Origin: Streptomyces scabichelini | GTDB lineage: Bacteria > Actinomycetota > Actinomycetes > Streptomycetales > Streptomycetaceae | Length of the DNA stretch: 60,337 nucleotides | NCBI RefSeq assembly: GCF_011045015.1 | Contig: NZ_JAAKZY010000038.1 | Span: 1 to 60,337 of the forward strand | Direction: 5' to 3' | Shown: piece by piece, positions 34,655 to 43,735 of the stretch | How positions within the stretch are numbered: the stretch's first letter is position 1 | How the letters are laid out: every line of letters starts with the position of its first letter | Notes under the pieces: generated by a model | What the model was told of the DNA's origin: nothing | Databases searched by the model: none | The model's input: the letters and a program-made list of their open reading frames with translations, nothing else | Made by a program: the position numbers and the translations under genes

Positions 34655-35580
34655 CATCCACGACCGACACGGCCGGACACCCGGAAGTCACGGAGATCTC
34701 CGACCTCACCGAAGGTCTGCTCCCGCCCTCCCGTACGGCAGATGTGCGTCGGCATCTGGAGGACTGCGCGCTCTGTGCCGATGTCTATGCATCGCTGGAG
34801 GAGATCCGGGGCATGCTCGGCACGCTGCCGGGCCCGCCGCGCATGCCTGCCGACGTCGCGGAGCGCATCGATGCCGCCCTCGCCGCGGAGGCACTGCTGA
34901 ATGCCACGGCACCCGACGCCGATGCGACTGACGTCCGGGGGCCCGTTGACGCCTCCCATTCCTTGGCCGGCGAGAGCGACAGCGCGCGTGTTTCACGTGA
35001 AACATCGACCGCGGTCGACCGCCCTGCCGGGCACCCTCGCGCCGCCACCGGACCGGGTCGTACGAAGCGCACACGTCGAGGACGTCGCGGGGTCGTCGTC
35101 CTCGGTGCCATGTTCACGGCTGCCGCACTCGGACTCGGGGGCCTGCTCCTTCAGTCGATGGGCGACGACACGGGCGGCACTCCAGGATCGGATCGCACCG
35201 ACTCCGCGAACACATTCACCGACGGGAAGCTGGAGAGCCAGGTTGCGGATCTCCTCTCCAAGAGCGAAGGCAAGGACAGCGGTACTACTCCCAAGGAGGA
35301 GTCGCCCTGGGGTTCCGCGTCCAGCCCTGACGAGCCGAGCACTCTGAGGGAACCCAGGATCTCGGTGCCCGAGTGCATCCAGCAGGGCATCGGCCGAAAC
35401 GAAGCCGCTCTCGCCTTCAAGAAGGGCACTTACGAAGGCACGAAGGCCTATCTCGTGGTGCTGCCCGACGCTTCCAATGCCACACGGGTCACGGCCTACG
35501 TCGTCGACTCCGCCTGCGTGGGCAAGTCCTCGACCTCTGCCGGCAAGGTGCTGCTGCAGCAGTCCTACGCGCGTCGCTGA
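34651..35580 (+). CDS. Membrane-anchored anti-sigma factor
   Basis: A 309-residue protein. The N-terminal zinc-binding anti-sigma (ZAS-like) region has His35, Cys39 and Cys42 in HLEDCALC. A disordered linker (about 85-140) contains VSRET at 114-118, encoded by a parS site. One membrane helix (about 147-168) follows, then an extracytoplasmic domain of about 140 residues with two cysteines. It starts by overlapping the sigma gene's stop, so it is co-translated with SigM and should bind it at the membrane, releasing it on an envelope or thiol stress. Codon use is ordinary apart from the parS site. Confidence 0.85.
   Translation: MTSTTDTAGHPEVTEISDLTEGLLPPSRTADVRRHLEDCALCADVYASLEEIRGMLGTLPGPPRMPADVAERIDAALAAEALLNATAPDADATDVRGPVDASHSLAGESDSARVSRETSTAVDRPAGHPRAATGPGRTKRTRRGRRGVVVLGAMFTAAALGLGGLLLQSMGDDTGGTPGSDRTDSANTFTDGKLESQVADLLSKSEGKDSGTTPKEESPWGSASSPDEPSTLREPRISVPECIQQGIGRNEAALAFKKGTYEGTKAYLVVLPDASNATRVTAYVVDSACVGKSSTSAGKVLLQQSYARR
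34990..35003. other. parS: parS site (perfect) inside anti-sigma gene
   Basis: Exact GTTTCACGTGAAAC read in frame as Val-Ser-Arg-Glu-Thr, within the disordered linker of the anti-sigma protein, where sequence is free to vary. Confidence 0.95.
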
Positions 35581-35654
35581 TCGACCTTTCACTCCGTCTC
35601 CGGCATCCGTACTGTCGCCGTACGGTCACGCGTCGCCGTGTGCCCGGACACAGT

Positions 35655-35681
35655 GGGAATGCGCGCCCCTTAGGATCCGTT
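35655..35681 (+). promoter_or_regulatory. Sigma-R type promoter of trxBA
   Basis: GGGAAT (35655-35660), an 18-base spacer and GTT (35679-35681) give a precise match to the reported thiol-stress sigma-R consensus. It lies 74 bases before the trxB start. Sigma-R control of trxBA by disulfide stress is known in Streptomyces, here from memory. Confidence 0.82.
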
Positions 35682-35754
35682 GGGTGGGGTGAGAGTTCTG
35701 AGAATGGCTCCCACCGGTCGTACGAAGCAGTCTTCAGAGACGAGGAATCAAGCC

Positions 35755-36729
35755 GTGAGCGACGTCCGTAACGTGATCATCATCGGCTCCGGGCCCGCCG
35801 GCTACACGGCGGCGCTCTACACCGCGCGCGCGTCGCTTAAGCCGCTGGTGTTCGAGGGTGCCGTCACTGCGGGTGGCGCACTGATGAACACCACCGAGGT
35901 GGAGAACTTCCCCGGCTTCCAGGACGGCATCATGGGCCCCGAGCTCATGGACAACATGCGGGCGCAGTCCGAGCGCTTCGGTGCCGAGCTGGTTCCGGAC
36001 GACGTCGTCGCGGTCGACCTCAGCGGTGAGATCAAGACGGTCACGGACACCGCGGGCACCGTGCACCGGGCCAAGTCCGTCATCATCGCCACGGGCTCCC
36101 AGCACCGCAAGCTGGGTCTGCCCAACGAGGACGCGCTTTCCGGACGCGGCGTCTCCTGGTGCGCGACCTGTGACGGCTTCTTCTTCAAGGGCCAGGACAT
36201 TGCCGTGATCGGCGGCGGCGACACCGCGATGGAGGAAGCCACCTTCCTCTCCCGGTTCGCCAAGTCCGTGACGGTGGTCCACCGCCGCGACACCCTGCGC
36301 GCCTCGAAGGCGATGCAGGAGCGTGCCTTCGCCGACTCGAAGATCAAATTCGTCTGGGACAGTGAGGTCGCCGAGATCCAGGGCGACCAGAAGCTCTCCG
36401 GCCTGAAGCTGCGCAACGTGAAGACGGGCGAGCTCTCCGAGCTGCCCGTGACGGGCCTGTTCATCGCCATCGGCCACGACCCACGCACGGAGCTCTTCAA
36501 GGGCCAGCTCGACTTGGACGACGAGGGCTACCTCAAGGTCGATGCGCCCTCGACCCGGACGAACATCGCGGGTGTCTTCGCGTCCGGTGACGTCGTGGAC
36601 CACACCTACCGACAGGCGATCACTGCGGCCGGCACCGGCTGCTCCGCCGCCCTCGACGCCGAGCGCTTCCTCGCCGCCCTCGCGGACGGTGAGGCTGCGG
36701 TCGCCGAGCCCGAGAAGACCACTGTCTGA
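35755..36729 (+). CDS. trxB: Thioredoxin reductase
   Basis: A 324-residue NADPH flavoenzyme that re-reduces thioredoxin. The GTG at 35755 is used; the open frame starts at 35680 but would overlap the promoter. The FAD loop is [18 protein letters not shown] (about 9-26). The redox-active CATC is at residues 136-139 ([11 protein letters not shown]). The NADPH loop [16 protein letters not shown] and the C-terminal [21 protein letters not shown] complete the fold. It is followed 47 bases later by trxA. The promoter with sigma-R spacing links it to disulfide stress; the upstream sigM operon is separate. No unusual residues are seen. Confidence 0.97.
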   Translation: MSDVRNVIIIGSGPAGYTAALYTARASLKPLVFEGAVTAGGALMNTTEVENFPGFQDGIMGPELMDNMRAQSERFGAELVPDDVVAVDLSGEIKTVTDTAGTVHRAKSVIIATGSQHRKLGLPNEDALSGRGVSWCATCDGFFFKGQDIAVIGGGDTAMEEATFLSRFAKSVTVVHRRDTLRASKAMQERAFADSKIKFVWDSEVAEIQGDQKLSGLKLRNVKTGELSELPVTGLFIAIGHDPRTELFKGQLDLDDEGYLKVDAPSTRTNIAGVFASGDVVDHTYRQAITAAGTGCSAALDAERFLAALADGEAAVAEPEKTTV

Positions 36730-36775
36730 CCTCCGACCGCCCCACCGACCGCACCAACCAGTTAAGGAGCCCGCC

Positions 36776-37108
36776 GTGGCCGGCACTCTGAAGCATGTGA
36801 CCGACGATTCCTTCGAGCAGGATGTTCTCAAGAGCGACAAGCCCGTTCTGGTGGACTTCTGGGCTGCCTGGTGCGGTCCGTGCCGTCAGATCGCGCCGTC
36901 ACTCGAAGCGATCGCTGCCGAGTACGGCGACAAGATCGAGGTCGTCAAGCTCAACATCGACGAGAACCCGGGTACGGCCGCCAAGTACGGCGTCATGTCC
37001 ATCCCGACCCTGAACGTCTACCAGGGTGGCGAGGTCGCCAAGACCATCGTCGGCGCGAAGCCGAAGGCCGCGATCGTGCGGGACCTTGAGGACTTCATCG
37101 CCGAGTAG
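36776..37108 (+). CDS. trxA: Thioredoxin
   Basis: A 110-residue thioredoxin of normal size, starting at GTG 36776 with AAGGAGC ahead. The active site WCGPC gives Cys33 and Cys36, flanked by VLVDFWAA. The cis-proline loop MSIPTLNVYQ and the final GAKPK segment are present. It reduces disulfides in ribonucleotide reductase, sulfoxide reductases and others, with TrxB as donor. It is the second gene of trxBA. A parS site and a terminator-like hairpin follow, before the converging GNAT gene. Confidence 0.98.
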   Translation: MAGTLKHVTDDSFEQDVLKSDKPVLVDFWAAWCGPCRQIAPSLEAIAAEYGDKIEVVKLNIDENPGTAAKYGVMSIPTLNVYQGGEVAKTIVGAKPKAAIVRDLEDFIAE

Positions 37109-37139
37109 TCGGGCGATGCCGCTGCACAGACGCGGCGTT

Positions 37140-37153
37140 GTTTCACGTGAAAC
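37140..37153. other. parS: parS site (perfect)
   Basis: Exact 14-mer, 31 bases after the trxA stop and just before a separate terminator hairpin. Confidence 0.95.
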
Positions 37154-37155
37154 AC

Positions 37156-37187
37156 GAAGGGGCCAACCCGGAGGGGTTGGCCCCTTC
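37156..37187. terminator. Terminator after trxA
   Basis: GAAGGGGCCAACC (37156-37168) and GGTTGGCCCCTTC (37175-37187) pair perfectly, located immediately after a parS site between converging genes. Confidence 0.85.
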
Positions 37188-37236
37188 GCATGCGAGGCGA
37201 ACACCACGGCCGTCCGCTGAACACCAGAGGCCCTCG

Positions 37237-37854
37237 CTACAGCGGCCGCAGAGCCGGCTCCTTCTGCACAGCGCCCAGGAGCCGGTCAAGCGCCATCTCC
37301 ACGTCTTCTTTCCACGAGAGCGTGGTCCGCAGCTCCAGCCGCAGCCTCGGGTACGTCGGATGGGGCCGGACCGTCTTGAAGCCCACCGCCGTCAGATGGT
37401 CGGCAGGAAGGACACAGGCCGGTTCCTTCCACCGGGCGTCCCCGAAGGCCTCGATCGCCTTGAAGCCCCGCCGCAGCAGATCCTTGGCAACCGTCTGGAC
37501 CATCACACGCCCGAGCCCCTGCCCCTGATAGCCCGGCATGATGAAAGCCGTCATCAGCTGGACAGCGTCAGGAGAGACCGGGCTAGTGGGGAAAGCCGTG
37601 GAGCGCGGCACATAGGCGGGCGGCGCGTAGAGAACGAACCCCACCGGCACGTCGTCCACGTAGACGACCCGGCCGCAGGATCCCCACTCCAACAGGACGG
37701 CGGAGATCCATGCCTCTTTCTCCAGCTCGGGTGTACCTGCTTTTACCGCGGCTTCACCGCTGACTGGGTCCAACTCCCAGAAGACACACGCGCGACAGCG
37801 CTTGGGAAGGTCCTGGAGGTTGTCCAGCGTGAGCGGTACGAGCCGACGCCCCAT
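37237..37854 (-). CDS. GNAT-family N-acetyltransferase near parB
   Basis: A 205-residue protein with an N-terminal beta region (LVPLTLDNLQDLPKRCRAC) and the GNAT acetyl-CoA loop in MPGYQGQGLGRVMVQTVAKD (about 107-126). The end carries acidic and basic segments. This protein occurs next to parB in many actinomycetes, but I know no assigned substrate. The Cys-rich element (CRACVFW) near the start is conserved-looking and may be structural. It is leftward, and trxA converges on it across parS and a terminator. Confidence 0.82.
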   Translation of the reverse strand: MGRRLVPLTLDNLQDLPKRCRACVFWELDPVSGEAAVKAGTPELEKEAWISAVLLEWGSCGRVVYVDDVPVGFVLYAPPAYVPRSTAFPTSPVSPDAVQLMTAFIMPGYQGQGLGRVMVQTVAKDLLRRGFKAIEAFGDARWKEPACVLPADHLTAVGFKTVRPHPTYPRLRLELRTTLSWKEDVEMALDRLLGAVQKEPALRPL

Positions 37855-38000
37855 GAAGGCAGTTCCTCGCTTCCTTCGCCCGCGGCATCACGAGCGGCTG
37901 TCAGAGCGCCCCGTTCCCTGAGCAGGCTGCCGACGAACCCGCCGACCGCGCCAAGCCCCAGGCCCGCGCTCACCAGTCCGGTGCGGCTCATCGTCCGCAT
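37743..38000 (-). CDS. Possible small membrane protein overlapping GNAT start
   Basis: An 85-codon frame starts at ATG 38000 (a second ATG is at 37991) and has a probable single helix TGLVSAGLGLGAVGGFVGSLL. Its 3' end overlaps the GNAT gene start by about 110 bases. That part, in a different frame, looks less protein-like, so only the helix and adjacent charged stretch are attractive. It could be a real coupled small membrane protein or chance in GC-rich DNA. The 38001-38097 stretch to the terminator shows nothing further. Confidence 0.28.
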   Translation of the reverse strand: MRTMSRTGLVSAGLGLGAVGGFVGSLLRERGALTAARDAAGEGSEELPSWGVGSYRSRWTTSRTFPSAVARVSSGSWTQSAVKPR

Positions 38001-38097
38001 GGCCCCCGCCTCCCCACAGAAGGTGCTGCCCGGTGGATGCGCCCTACCCGAACGCAATCGTATCCACGATGAGATTCCATCGATACCGCCAGAAAGC

Positions 38098-38144
38098 AAA
38101 GAGCGGGCCGTGTTCCGGTACACACCGGACACGGCCCCGCTCTT
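38098..38144. terminator. Terminator after parB
   Basis: AAAGAGCGGGCCGTGTTCCGG and a slightly bulged complement (to 38144) form a long hairpin 39 bases beyond the parB stop in the leftward direction. Confidence 0.82.
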
Positions 38145-38182
38145 ATGGTTGGACGATCGAAATCGTGCCCATCCCTTGAGGC

Positions 38183-39295
38183 TCAGCCCTCGGAGTCCGA
38201 GGACTCCTCGGAGTCGTCGTCCAAGAGGCTCTTCTGCAGGACCGGCCCCTCACCCGGGGCCAGCGAGCCGAGGATCCGCTCCAGATCGTCTATCGAGGCG
38301 AACTCGACGGTGATCTTGCCCTTCTTCTGACCGAGGTCGACCTTCACGCGGGTCTCGAAGCGGTCCGAAAGGCGCGTGGCGAGGTCGGTCAGCGCCGGAG
38401 AGAGCCGCGTACCGGCACGCGGCCCCTTGGAGCGCGGAGTGGACTTCGGCCGCGATCCCATAAGGGTCACGATCTCCTCGACGGCCCGCACCGAGAGCCC
38501 CTCGGCCACGATGCGATGAGCCAGCCTGTCCTGCTCCTCCGAGTCGTCGACGGAGAGCAGAGCTCGCGCATGACCGGCGGAGAGCACGCCCGCGGCGACA
38601 CGACGCTGGACCGCGGGCGAGAGCTTCAGCAGACGCAAGGTGTTGGAGACCTGTGGACGAGACCGGCCGATCCGGTCCGCCAGCTGGTCGTGCGTGCAGT
38701 TGAAGTCCTTCAGAAGCTGATCGTAGGCGGCCGCCTCTTCGAGAGGGTTCAGCTGAGCGCGGTGCAGGTTCTCCAGGAGTGCGTCCAGGAGAAGCTTCTC
38801 GTCCTCCGTGGCCCGCACGATCGCCGGAATGGCTTCGAGCCCCGCCTCACGGCAAGCCCGCCAGCGTCGCTCGCCCATGATGAGCTCGTAGCGCCCCGGA
38901 CCCAACTGCCGTACGACGACGGGCTGGAGAAGCCCGACCTCCTTGATGGAGGTGACGAGCTCTGCCAGAGCGTCCTCGTCGAACACCTCACGGGGCTGAC
39001 GCGGGTTCGGCGAGATGGAGTCGAGGGGCAGCTCGGCGAAGTGCGCCCCGACGGGAGCCGCCGGCGCCTCCGCGAAACCGTTCGCCGACGGCTCCTCGGT
39101 TTCATGTGAAACATTGCCCGGCGGAAGCGTGGCCACCTTGGCCGCCGCCACCCCGCGCTCCGCGGTGAGTATGGGCACGGTGGTCGGCGAGGTCGGCACT
39201 CCGCCTGCCGCCGGGGGCGCCGTCTTCTCCCCCGTCGGGGCAGCAGGGATCAGTGCGCCGAGACCACGGCCCAACCCCCTCCGTCGCTCGCTCAC
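38183..39295 (-). CDS. parB: Chromosome-partitioning protein ParB
   Basis: A 370-residue CTP-dependent DNA clamp that loads at parS. The N-terminal leader (1-85) is disordered and includes VSHET, a decayed parS copy. The CTPase/ParB domain starts at [18 protein letters not shown], with [13 protein letters not shown] near residue 142. The HTH ([20 protein letters not shown]) spans about 205-225. A C-terminal dimer domain (about 300-355) and an acidic Ser/Glu tail end the protein. Its start ATG overlaps the parA stop by four bases, so the two are co-translated. In Streptomyces ParB is needed for chromosome segregation into spores. Twelve matching parS sites are in this window. Confidence 0.97.
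   Translation of the reverse strand: MSERRRGLGRGLGALIPAAPTGEKTAPPAAGGVPTSPTTVPILTAERGVAAAKVATLPPGNVSHETEEPSANGFAEAPAAPVGAHFAELPLDSISPNPRQPREVFDEDALAELVTSIKEVGLLQPVVVRQLGPGRYELIMGERRWRACREAGLEAIPAIVRATEDEKLLLDALLENLHRAQLNPLEEAAAYDQLLKDFNCTHDQLADRIGRSRPQVSNTLRLLKLSPAVQRRVAAGVLSAGHARALLSVDDSEEQDRLAHRIVAEGLSVRAVEEIVTLMGSRPKSTPRSKGPRAGTRLSPALTDLATRLSDRFETRVKVDLGQKKGKITVEFASIDDLERILGSLAPGEGPVLQKSLLDDDSEESSDSEG
39099..39112. other. Decayed parS site inside parB
   Basis: GTTTCATGTGAAAC differs from parS at one central base (C to T). It encodes V-S-H-E-T in the parB leader and looks like a lost copy of the in-gene V-S-R-E-T pattern. Confidence 0.75.
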
Positions 39296-40365
39296 TGGAT
39301 CCCCTCCACCATGCTCTGATCGTTGTGTGCGCCCAAGTGGGCATTCTGAGCGTCATACGTCACTCCGACGCCGCGCAACGCGATTTCCCGTGCCGCCTCA
39401 AGATAAGACAGGGCACCGCTTGACCCCGGATCGTAGGTCAGCACCGTCTGCCCGTAGCTCGGCGCCTCGGAGATGCGGACAGAGCGCGGAATGCTCGTCC
39501 GCAGCACCTCTTCGCCGAAGTGGCTGCGCACCTCGTCCGCGACCTGGGACGCCAGTCGGGTCCGGCCGTCGTACATGGTGAGCAGGATCGTCGATACGTG
39601 CAGGGAGGGGTTGAGGTGCCCCCGCACCAGGTCGACGTTCCGCAGCAGCTGGCCCAGACCCTCCAGTGCGTAGTACTCGCACTGGATGGGGATGAGGACC
39701 TCCGCACCGGCAACCAATGCGTTGACCGTCAGCAGACCCAGCGATGGCGGGCAGTCGATGAGGATGTAGTCCAGCGGCTGCTCGTACGACTGGATCGCTC
39801 GCTGCAACCGGCTCTCCCGTGCCACCAAAGAGACCAGCTCGATCTCCGCACCGGCGAGATCGATAGTTGCCGGGGCACAGAAGAGACCCTCGACATCAGG
39901 GACCGGCTGCACGACCTCGGAGAGGGGCTTGCTCTCGACCAAGACGTCGTAGATGGACGGGACTTCGGCGTGATGGTCTATACCCAGCGCGGTGGACGCG
40001 TTGCCCTGAGGGTCGAGGTCGATCACCAGGACCCGCCCACCGTGCAGGGCGAGCGAAGCGGCAAGGTTGACCGTCGTCGTGGTCTTACCCACTCCACCCT
40101 TCTGGTTGGCGACGACCATCACACGGGTCTGCTCGGGCCGTGGCAGGCCCTCGCCGGCGCGGCCTAGAGCCTCCACCGCAAGTTGGGCAGCACGACCGAT
40201 GGGAGTGTCGTCCATCGGGGGCGGTGTTTCACGTGAAACATCGTCCCCGATCGACTCGGTACGGGGACCGGGGACCGGATCGGTCATCGGTCCCGCGATG
40301 TTGGCGTCGGACCGCAAGGATTCACTCTCCTCGACTTCAGGCTCGCAATGAACAGAGCCTCCCAT
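39292..40365 (-). CDS. parA: Chromosome-partitioning ATPase ParA
   Basis: A 357-residue ATPase with the deviant Walker A motif KGGVGKTTT in [16 protein letters not shown], and [13 protein letters not shown] and [12 protein letters not shown] as the other Walker elements. It dimerises on DNA with ATP and moves ParB-parS complexes; in Streptomyces it helps organise chromosomes in growing and sporulating hyphae. The ATG at 40365 ([13 protein letters not shown]) is my chosen start, but the frame is open to 40575, where a parS overlaps the first ATG (MFHVKRRS). A shorter start near MDDTPIG is also possible. The disordered leader includes another parS at 40226. Confidence 0.93.
   Translation of the reverse strand: MGGSVHCEPEVEESESLRSDANIAGPMTDPVPGPRTESIGDDVSRETPPPMDDTPIGRAAQLAVEALGRAGEGLPRPEQTRVMVVANQKGGVGKTTTTVNLAASLALHGGRVLVIDLDPQGNASTALGIDHHAEVPSIYDVLVESKPLSEVVQPVPDVEGLFCAPATIDLAGAEIELVSLVARESRLQRAIQSYEQPLDYILIDCPPSLGLLTVNALVAGAEVLIPIQCEYYALEGLGQLLRNVDLVRGHLNPSLHVSTILLTMYDGRTRLASQVADEVRSHFGEEVLRTSIPRSVRISEAPSYGQTVLTYDPGSSGALSYLEAAREIALRGVGVTYDAQNAHLGAHNDQSMVEGIQ
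40226..40239. other. parS: parS site (perfect) inside parA
   Basis: Exact 14-mer that encodes V-S-R-E-T in the ParA leader, just before the PMDDTPIG segment. Confidence 0.95.
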
Positions 40366-40559
40366 GTCTTCGGGGTCGTGAACCAGCGAGGCCCGTTGTT
40401 CTGTGGAGAAATCCACCTCTGTGGACAACTCCGTGCCCTCTCCGGGGGACCTGTTGTCGCCAGGAGAGGGTTTCCCTCTGAGGGATCCAAGGGGATTGCG
40501 GTCGCGGGGTTCGGCCGCAGCCCGGCCGCGACTGATGATGCCGTGCAACAGTGAGCGAC

Positions 40560-40573
40560 GTTTCACGTGAAAC
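40560..40573. other. parS: parS site (perfect) upstream of parA
   Basis: Exact 14-mer in the parA 5' region, 90 bases beyond the rsmG stop. ParB bound here could regulate parAB. Confidence 0.94.
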
Positions 40574-40666
40574 ACGATGCACAGCGTCTTCGACGACGCC
40601 CGCGCGACACTCCGGCACGCGTAGTTTTGACAGCTTGTGTGGAGTACGTCTCGTCGTCAGGACGGA

Positions 40667-41383
40667 TCAGCGACGACGCCGCGCCCGTCCCGTCCGTGCC
40701 GCCTTGGCCCGCTTGGCCGCGAAGCGCACCCCGCCAGGGCTCTCCCCGACCTCGACCCTCACCACAGTGGAAAGCGGACTCACCACTCCCTCACCGACGT
40801 GGAGCACGGAGGTCTTCACGGCGCCGAGCTTGCTCAGGGCGGCCCCGGCGCTCTTGACCTCTTCCTCCGCGGTGTCGCCCTTGAGCAGGAGCATCTCTCC
40901 GTATGGGCGCAGCAGCGGCACGCCCCATGCCGCGAGGCGGTCCAAGGGCGCCACGGCCCGTGCCGTCACCACATGGACCGGCGGCAGCTTGCCCAGGACC
41001 TCCTCGGCGCGGCCGCGGACGACGGTGACATGGTCAAGGCCGAGCAACTCGACGACCTCGGTCAGAAAGTTCGTACGCCTCAGCAGCGGTTCGAGCAGCG
41101 TGATCTTCAAGTCCGGGCGGACAAGGGCCAGCGGGACACCGGGCAGCCCGGCACCGGAGCCGACATCGCACACTGTCACGCTCTCGGGCACAACCTCCGA
41201 GAGCACCGCGCAGTTCAGCAGGTGCCGCTCCCAGAGGCGGGGCACTTCGCGGGGGCCGATCAGACCGCGCCGTACTCCCGCGTCCGCCAGCAGTTCCGCG
41301 TACCGGACCGCGTCTGCGAAGCGATCGCCGAATACCGCCTGGGCCTGCTCAGGCGCAGGGGGGAGCTCCGCTGCCTCCGTCAC
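40667..41383 (-). CDS. rsmG: 16S rRNA (guanine527-N7)-methyltransferase RsmG (GidB)
   Basis: A 238-residue SAM enzyme that methylates 16S rRNA G527; loss gives low-level streptomycin resistance and can alter secondary metabolism in Streptomyces. The protein has the family loop CDVGSGAGLPGVPLA (about 72-86) and the DLKITLLEPLLRRTNFL segment. A Lys/Arg-rich tail (KAARTGRARRRR) is unusual in length compared with E. coli. It sits between jag and parA, the normal actinobacterial order. The gene probably belongs to the same leftward group as parAB. Confidence 0.96.
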   Translation of the reverse strand: MTEAAELPPAPEQAQAVFGDRFADAVRYAELLADAGVRRGLIGPREVPRLWERHLLNCAVLSEVVPESVTVCDVGSGAGLPGVPLALVRPDLKITLLEPLLRRTNFLTEVVELLGLDHVTVVRGRAEEVLGKLPPVHVVTARAVAPLDRLAAWGVPLLRPYGEMLLLKGDTAEEEVKSAGAALSKLGAVKTSVLHVGEGVVSPLSTVVRVEVGESPGGVRFAAKRAKAARTGRARRRR

Positions 41384-41473
41384 GGGGAACCGTCCTTCCG
41401 TACCGCTAAGCGCACTGAGCGCTGATCACCAGGGCCACGAGGCACCAACAGGGACTATCAGGCTGACAAAGCG

Positions 41474-41502
41474 CGGCCCCGCCTGCGCAACAGACGGGGC
41501 CG
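41474..41502. terminator. Hairpin between jag and rsmG
   Basis: CGGCCCCGCCTG and CAGACGGGGCCG pair with one mismatch around the loop CGCAA, just after the jag stop. It may partially separate the yidC operon from rsmG-parAB. Confidence 0.7.
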
Positions 41503-41521
41503 GAGAAACGTACGTACCGAT

Positions 41522-42034
41522 TCAGGCGGGAAGCACAACGACGAAACGCTGCGGCTCCTCGCCCTCGGACTCGCTGCGCAGGCCCGCGGCCTTGACCGCG
41601 TCGTGCACGACCTTGCGCTCGAAGGGCGTCATCGGCTTCAGCTTCACTGCCTCGCCGGAGCTCCTGACCTCGGCCGCGGCCTTGGCACCCAGCTCCGAGA
41701 GTTCCTCGCGCTTCTTGGCGCGGTAACCCGCGATGTCCAGCATCAGCCGGCTGCGCTCCCCGGTCTCCCGGTGAACGGCCAGCCGCGTGAGCTCCTGAAG
41801 CGCCTCCAGCACCTCGCCGTCACGGCCGACCAGCTTCTGCAGATCCCGGCTGGCCGTGTCGCTGATGATCGAGACAGCGGCGCGATCGGCCTCGACATCC
41901 ATGTCGATGTCGCCGTCGAGGTCGGCGATGTCCAGCAGACCCTCGAGGTAGTCCGCCGCGATCTCACCCTCCTGCTCCAGGCGGGTCAGGGTGTCGCCAC
42001 CCTCGGAGGCGGCGGAGGTGGTGCCTTCCATCAC
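41522..42034 (-). CDS. jag: Jag/KhpB RNA-binding protein (KH and R3H domains)
   Basis: A 170-residue protein. An acidic start (1-35) precedes a KH domain (about 40-100, with VGRDGEVLEALQELTRLAV) and an R3H domain (about 105-165, with MTPFERKVVHDAVKAAGL). The family is now called KhpB or EloR, an RNA-binding regulator of cell elongation in Gram-positive bacteria. It is encoded beside yidC with a 15-base gap, so probably co-translated. The frame begins GTG-ATG, and either may be the start; AAGGAG lies upstream. Confidence 0.93.
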   Translation of the reverse strand: MMEGTTSAASEGGDTLTRLEQEGEIAADYLEGLLDIADLDGDIDMDVEADRAAVSIISDTASRDLQKLVGRDGEVLEALQELTRLAVHRETGERSRLMLDIAGYRAKKREELSELGAKAAAEVRSSGEAVKLKPMTPFERKVVHDAVKAAGLRSESEGEEPQRFVVVLPA

Positions 42035-42049
42035 GGGATGGACTCCTTC

Positions 42050-43366
42050 TTACTTCTTGGAGGGGGACTTGGGCCGCTGCGGGCCCTTGCGTCCGGACTG
42101 GGCCTTGCTGCGTGTGCCGCCCGAGGCGGACTTGCCACCGGAGGCAGGCTTGCCGCCGCCGGACGCGGACTTGCCGCCCGCCGGCTTGGCGTCCTGCGGC
42201 CCGTCGGACTTGCTCAGGGAGGTCTTCGCCCCAGAGTCACCCGTCGCCTTGGCGCCACTGGCACTGCCCTGGGTGCCGCCCGACTGCCGCCGGGACTTGC
42301 TCTGCCGCTTGGGCTGCTGGCGCTTGGGAGCGCCGGTCGCCGGAGTACCGTCCTCGGTCTCGGCGACGGCCGCGACCTCGCTCTTCGTCACGGTGCCGTC
42401 GGACTGGGCCGCGAGGCCCTCCTTGCTCAGACCGTTGATGAACTTGCGCTCGTACTCGTTGCGGTCACGGCCCTTGGCCACGATGGCCTTGACGATGGCC
42501 TTCTCACCGCGGCCGCGTGTCTTGCCGTGGTGCGTCACGCGCTTGTGCAGACGCTCCAGGTAGGAGGCCTGGGCCTTGGAACCCGGGGTCGGGTTGTTGT
42601 GGATCACGTACATCTGCTGGCCCATGGTCCACACGTTGGTGGTCAGCCAGTAGACGAGGACACCGACGGGGAAGTTGATGCCGAAGACGGCGAACATGAT
42701 GGGGAAGACGTACATCAGCATCTTCTGCTGCTGCATGAACGGCGTCTTCACCGTGGTGTCGACGTTCTTCGTCATCAGCTGGCGCTGCGTGTAGAACTGC
42801 GACGCCGACATCAGGACGATCATGACTGCGGTGACGACACGGACGCTGGTCAGCGAGGCGTCGAGCGCCGTGACGTCCGCAGAGCTGTCGGTGAACTTCG
42901 CGGCCAACGGGGCACCGAAGATGTGCGCCTGCTGCGCACTCTCCAGTAGGCGCGTGTTGATCACACCGACGGTGTCGTTGTTCGCGATGCTGTTGAGCAC
43001 GTGGTACAGAGCGAAGAAGAACGGCGACTGCGCCAGGATGGGAAGGCACGAGGAGAGCGGGTTGGTACCCGTCTCCTTGTACAGCTTCATCATCTCTTCG
43101 GACTGACGCTGCTTGTCGTTCTTGTAGCGCTCCTGGATCTTCTTCATCTCGGGCTGCAGCGTCTGCATCGCCCGAGTCGCCTTGATCTGCTTCACGAAGA
43201 GCGGGATCAGACAGATACGGATCAGGATCACCAGGGACACGATGGACAGGCCCCAGGCCCAGCCGGTGTCATCGCCGAAGAGGGCGCCGTACACCGAGTG
43301 GAACTGGACGATGACCCAGGAAACGGGTGTCGTGATGAAGCTGAAAATACTGGCAATCGTGTCCAC
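42050..43366 (-). CDS. yidC: Membrane protein insertase YidC/Oxa1
   Basis: A 438-residue insertase with five core helices. The first helix region contains [17 protein letters not shown], then the conserved Arg-containing groove near [12 protein letters not shown]. The [23 protein letters not shown] segment is the catalytic signature, and [14 protein letters not shown] lies near the last helix. A basic, repetitive C-terminal tail (about 320-438) rich in Lys, Ser and Gly, with [11 protein letters not shown] repeats, is much longer than in E. coli and should bind ribosomes. It integrates membrane proteins with or without SecYEG. It lies in rpmH-rnpA-yidD-yidC-jag. Confidence 0.97.
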   Translation of the reverse strand: MDTIASIFSFITTPVSWVIVQFHSVYGALFGDDTGWAWGLSIVSLVILIRICLIPLFVKQIKATRAMQTLQPEMKKIQERYKNDKQRQSEEMMKLYKETGTNPLSSCLPILAQSPFFFALYHVLNSIANNDTVGVINTRLLESAQQAHIFGAPLAAKFTDSSADVTALDASLTSVRVVTAVMIVLMSASQFYTQRQLMTKNVDTTVKTPFMQQQKMLMYVFPIMFAVFGINFPVGVLVYWLTTNVWTMGQQMYVIHNNPTPGSKAQASYLERLHKRVTHHGKTRGRGEKAIVKAIVAKGRDRNEYERKFINGLSKEGLAAQSDGTVTKSEVAAVAETEDGTPATGAPKRQQPKRQSKSRRQSGGTQGSASGAKATGDSGAKTSLSKSDGPQDAKPAGGKSASGGGKPASGGKSASGGTRSKAQSGRKGPQRPKSPSKK

Positions 43367-43369
43367 TAA

Positions 43370-43735
43370 TCAGGCTCCTTGAGCATGGGACGGGGTCTCG
43401 GCGGCCGGGCTCGAAGGGTGGTCGGACATACCATGCCTCTCGGTGGCCGGTTCGGCGGCGGAGTTCCCGCCCTTGCGTGCACGCCAGGTGTTACGCAACA
43501 TTTCGTGCCACCGCGGACGCTTGCGCGGCGGGACGTGGTCCACACCACCAAGCGACCACGGATTGCACCGCAGAATGCGCCAGGCAGTGAGTGCCGTTCC
43601 CTTGATCGCACCGTGGCGGTCGATGGCCTGGTACCCGTAGTGCGAACACGACGGGTAGTACTTGCACACCGGCCCGAGCAGCGGGCTGATGGTCCACTGG
43701 TACAGCTTGATGAGAGCCAGCAGTGGGTACTTCAT
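43370..43735 (-). CDS. yidD: Membrane protein insertion efficiency factor YidD
   Basis: A 121-residue protein. The first 75 residues are the YidD/DUF37 core: amphipathic [20 protein letters not shown], the conserved [11 protein letters not shown] with two Cys at about 24 and 30, and [18 protein letters not shown] long, hydrophilic C-terminal extension is typical of actinomycetes. It helps YidC insertion; the core is thought to be membrane-peripheral. Its ATG overlaps the rnpA stop by four bases and yidC follows after a 3-base gap, so it is translationally coupled. Confidence 0.96.
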   Translation of the reverse strand: MKYPLLALIKLYQWTISPLLGPVCKYYPSCSHYGYQAIDRHGAIKGTALTAWRILRCNPWSLGGVDHVPPRKRPRWHEMLRNTWRARKGGNSAAEPATERHGMSDHPSSPAAETPSHAQGA

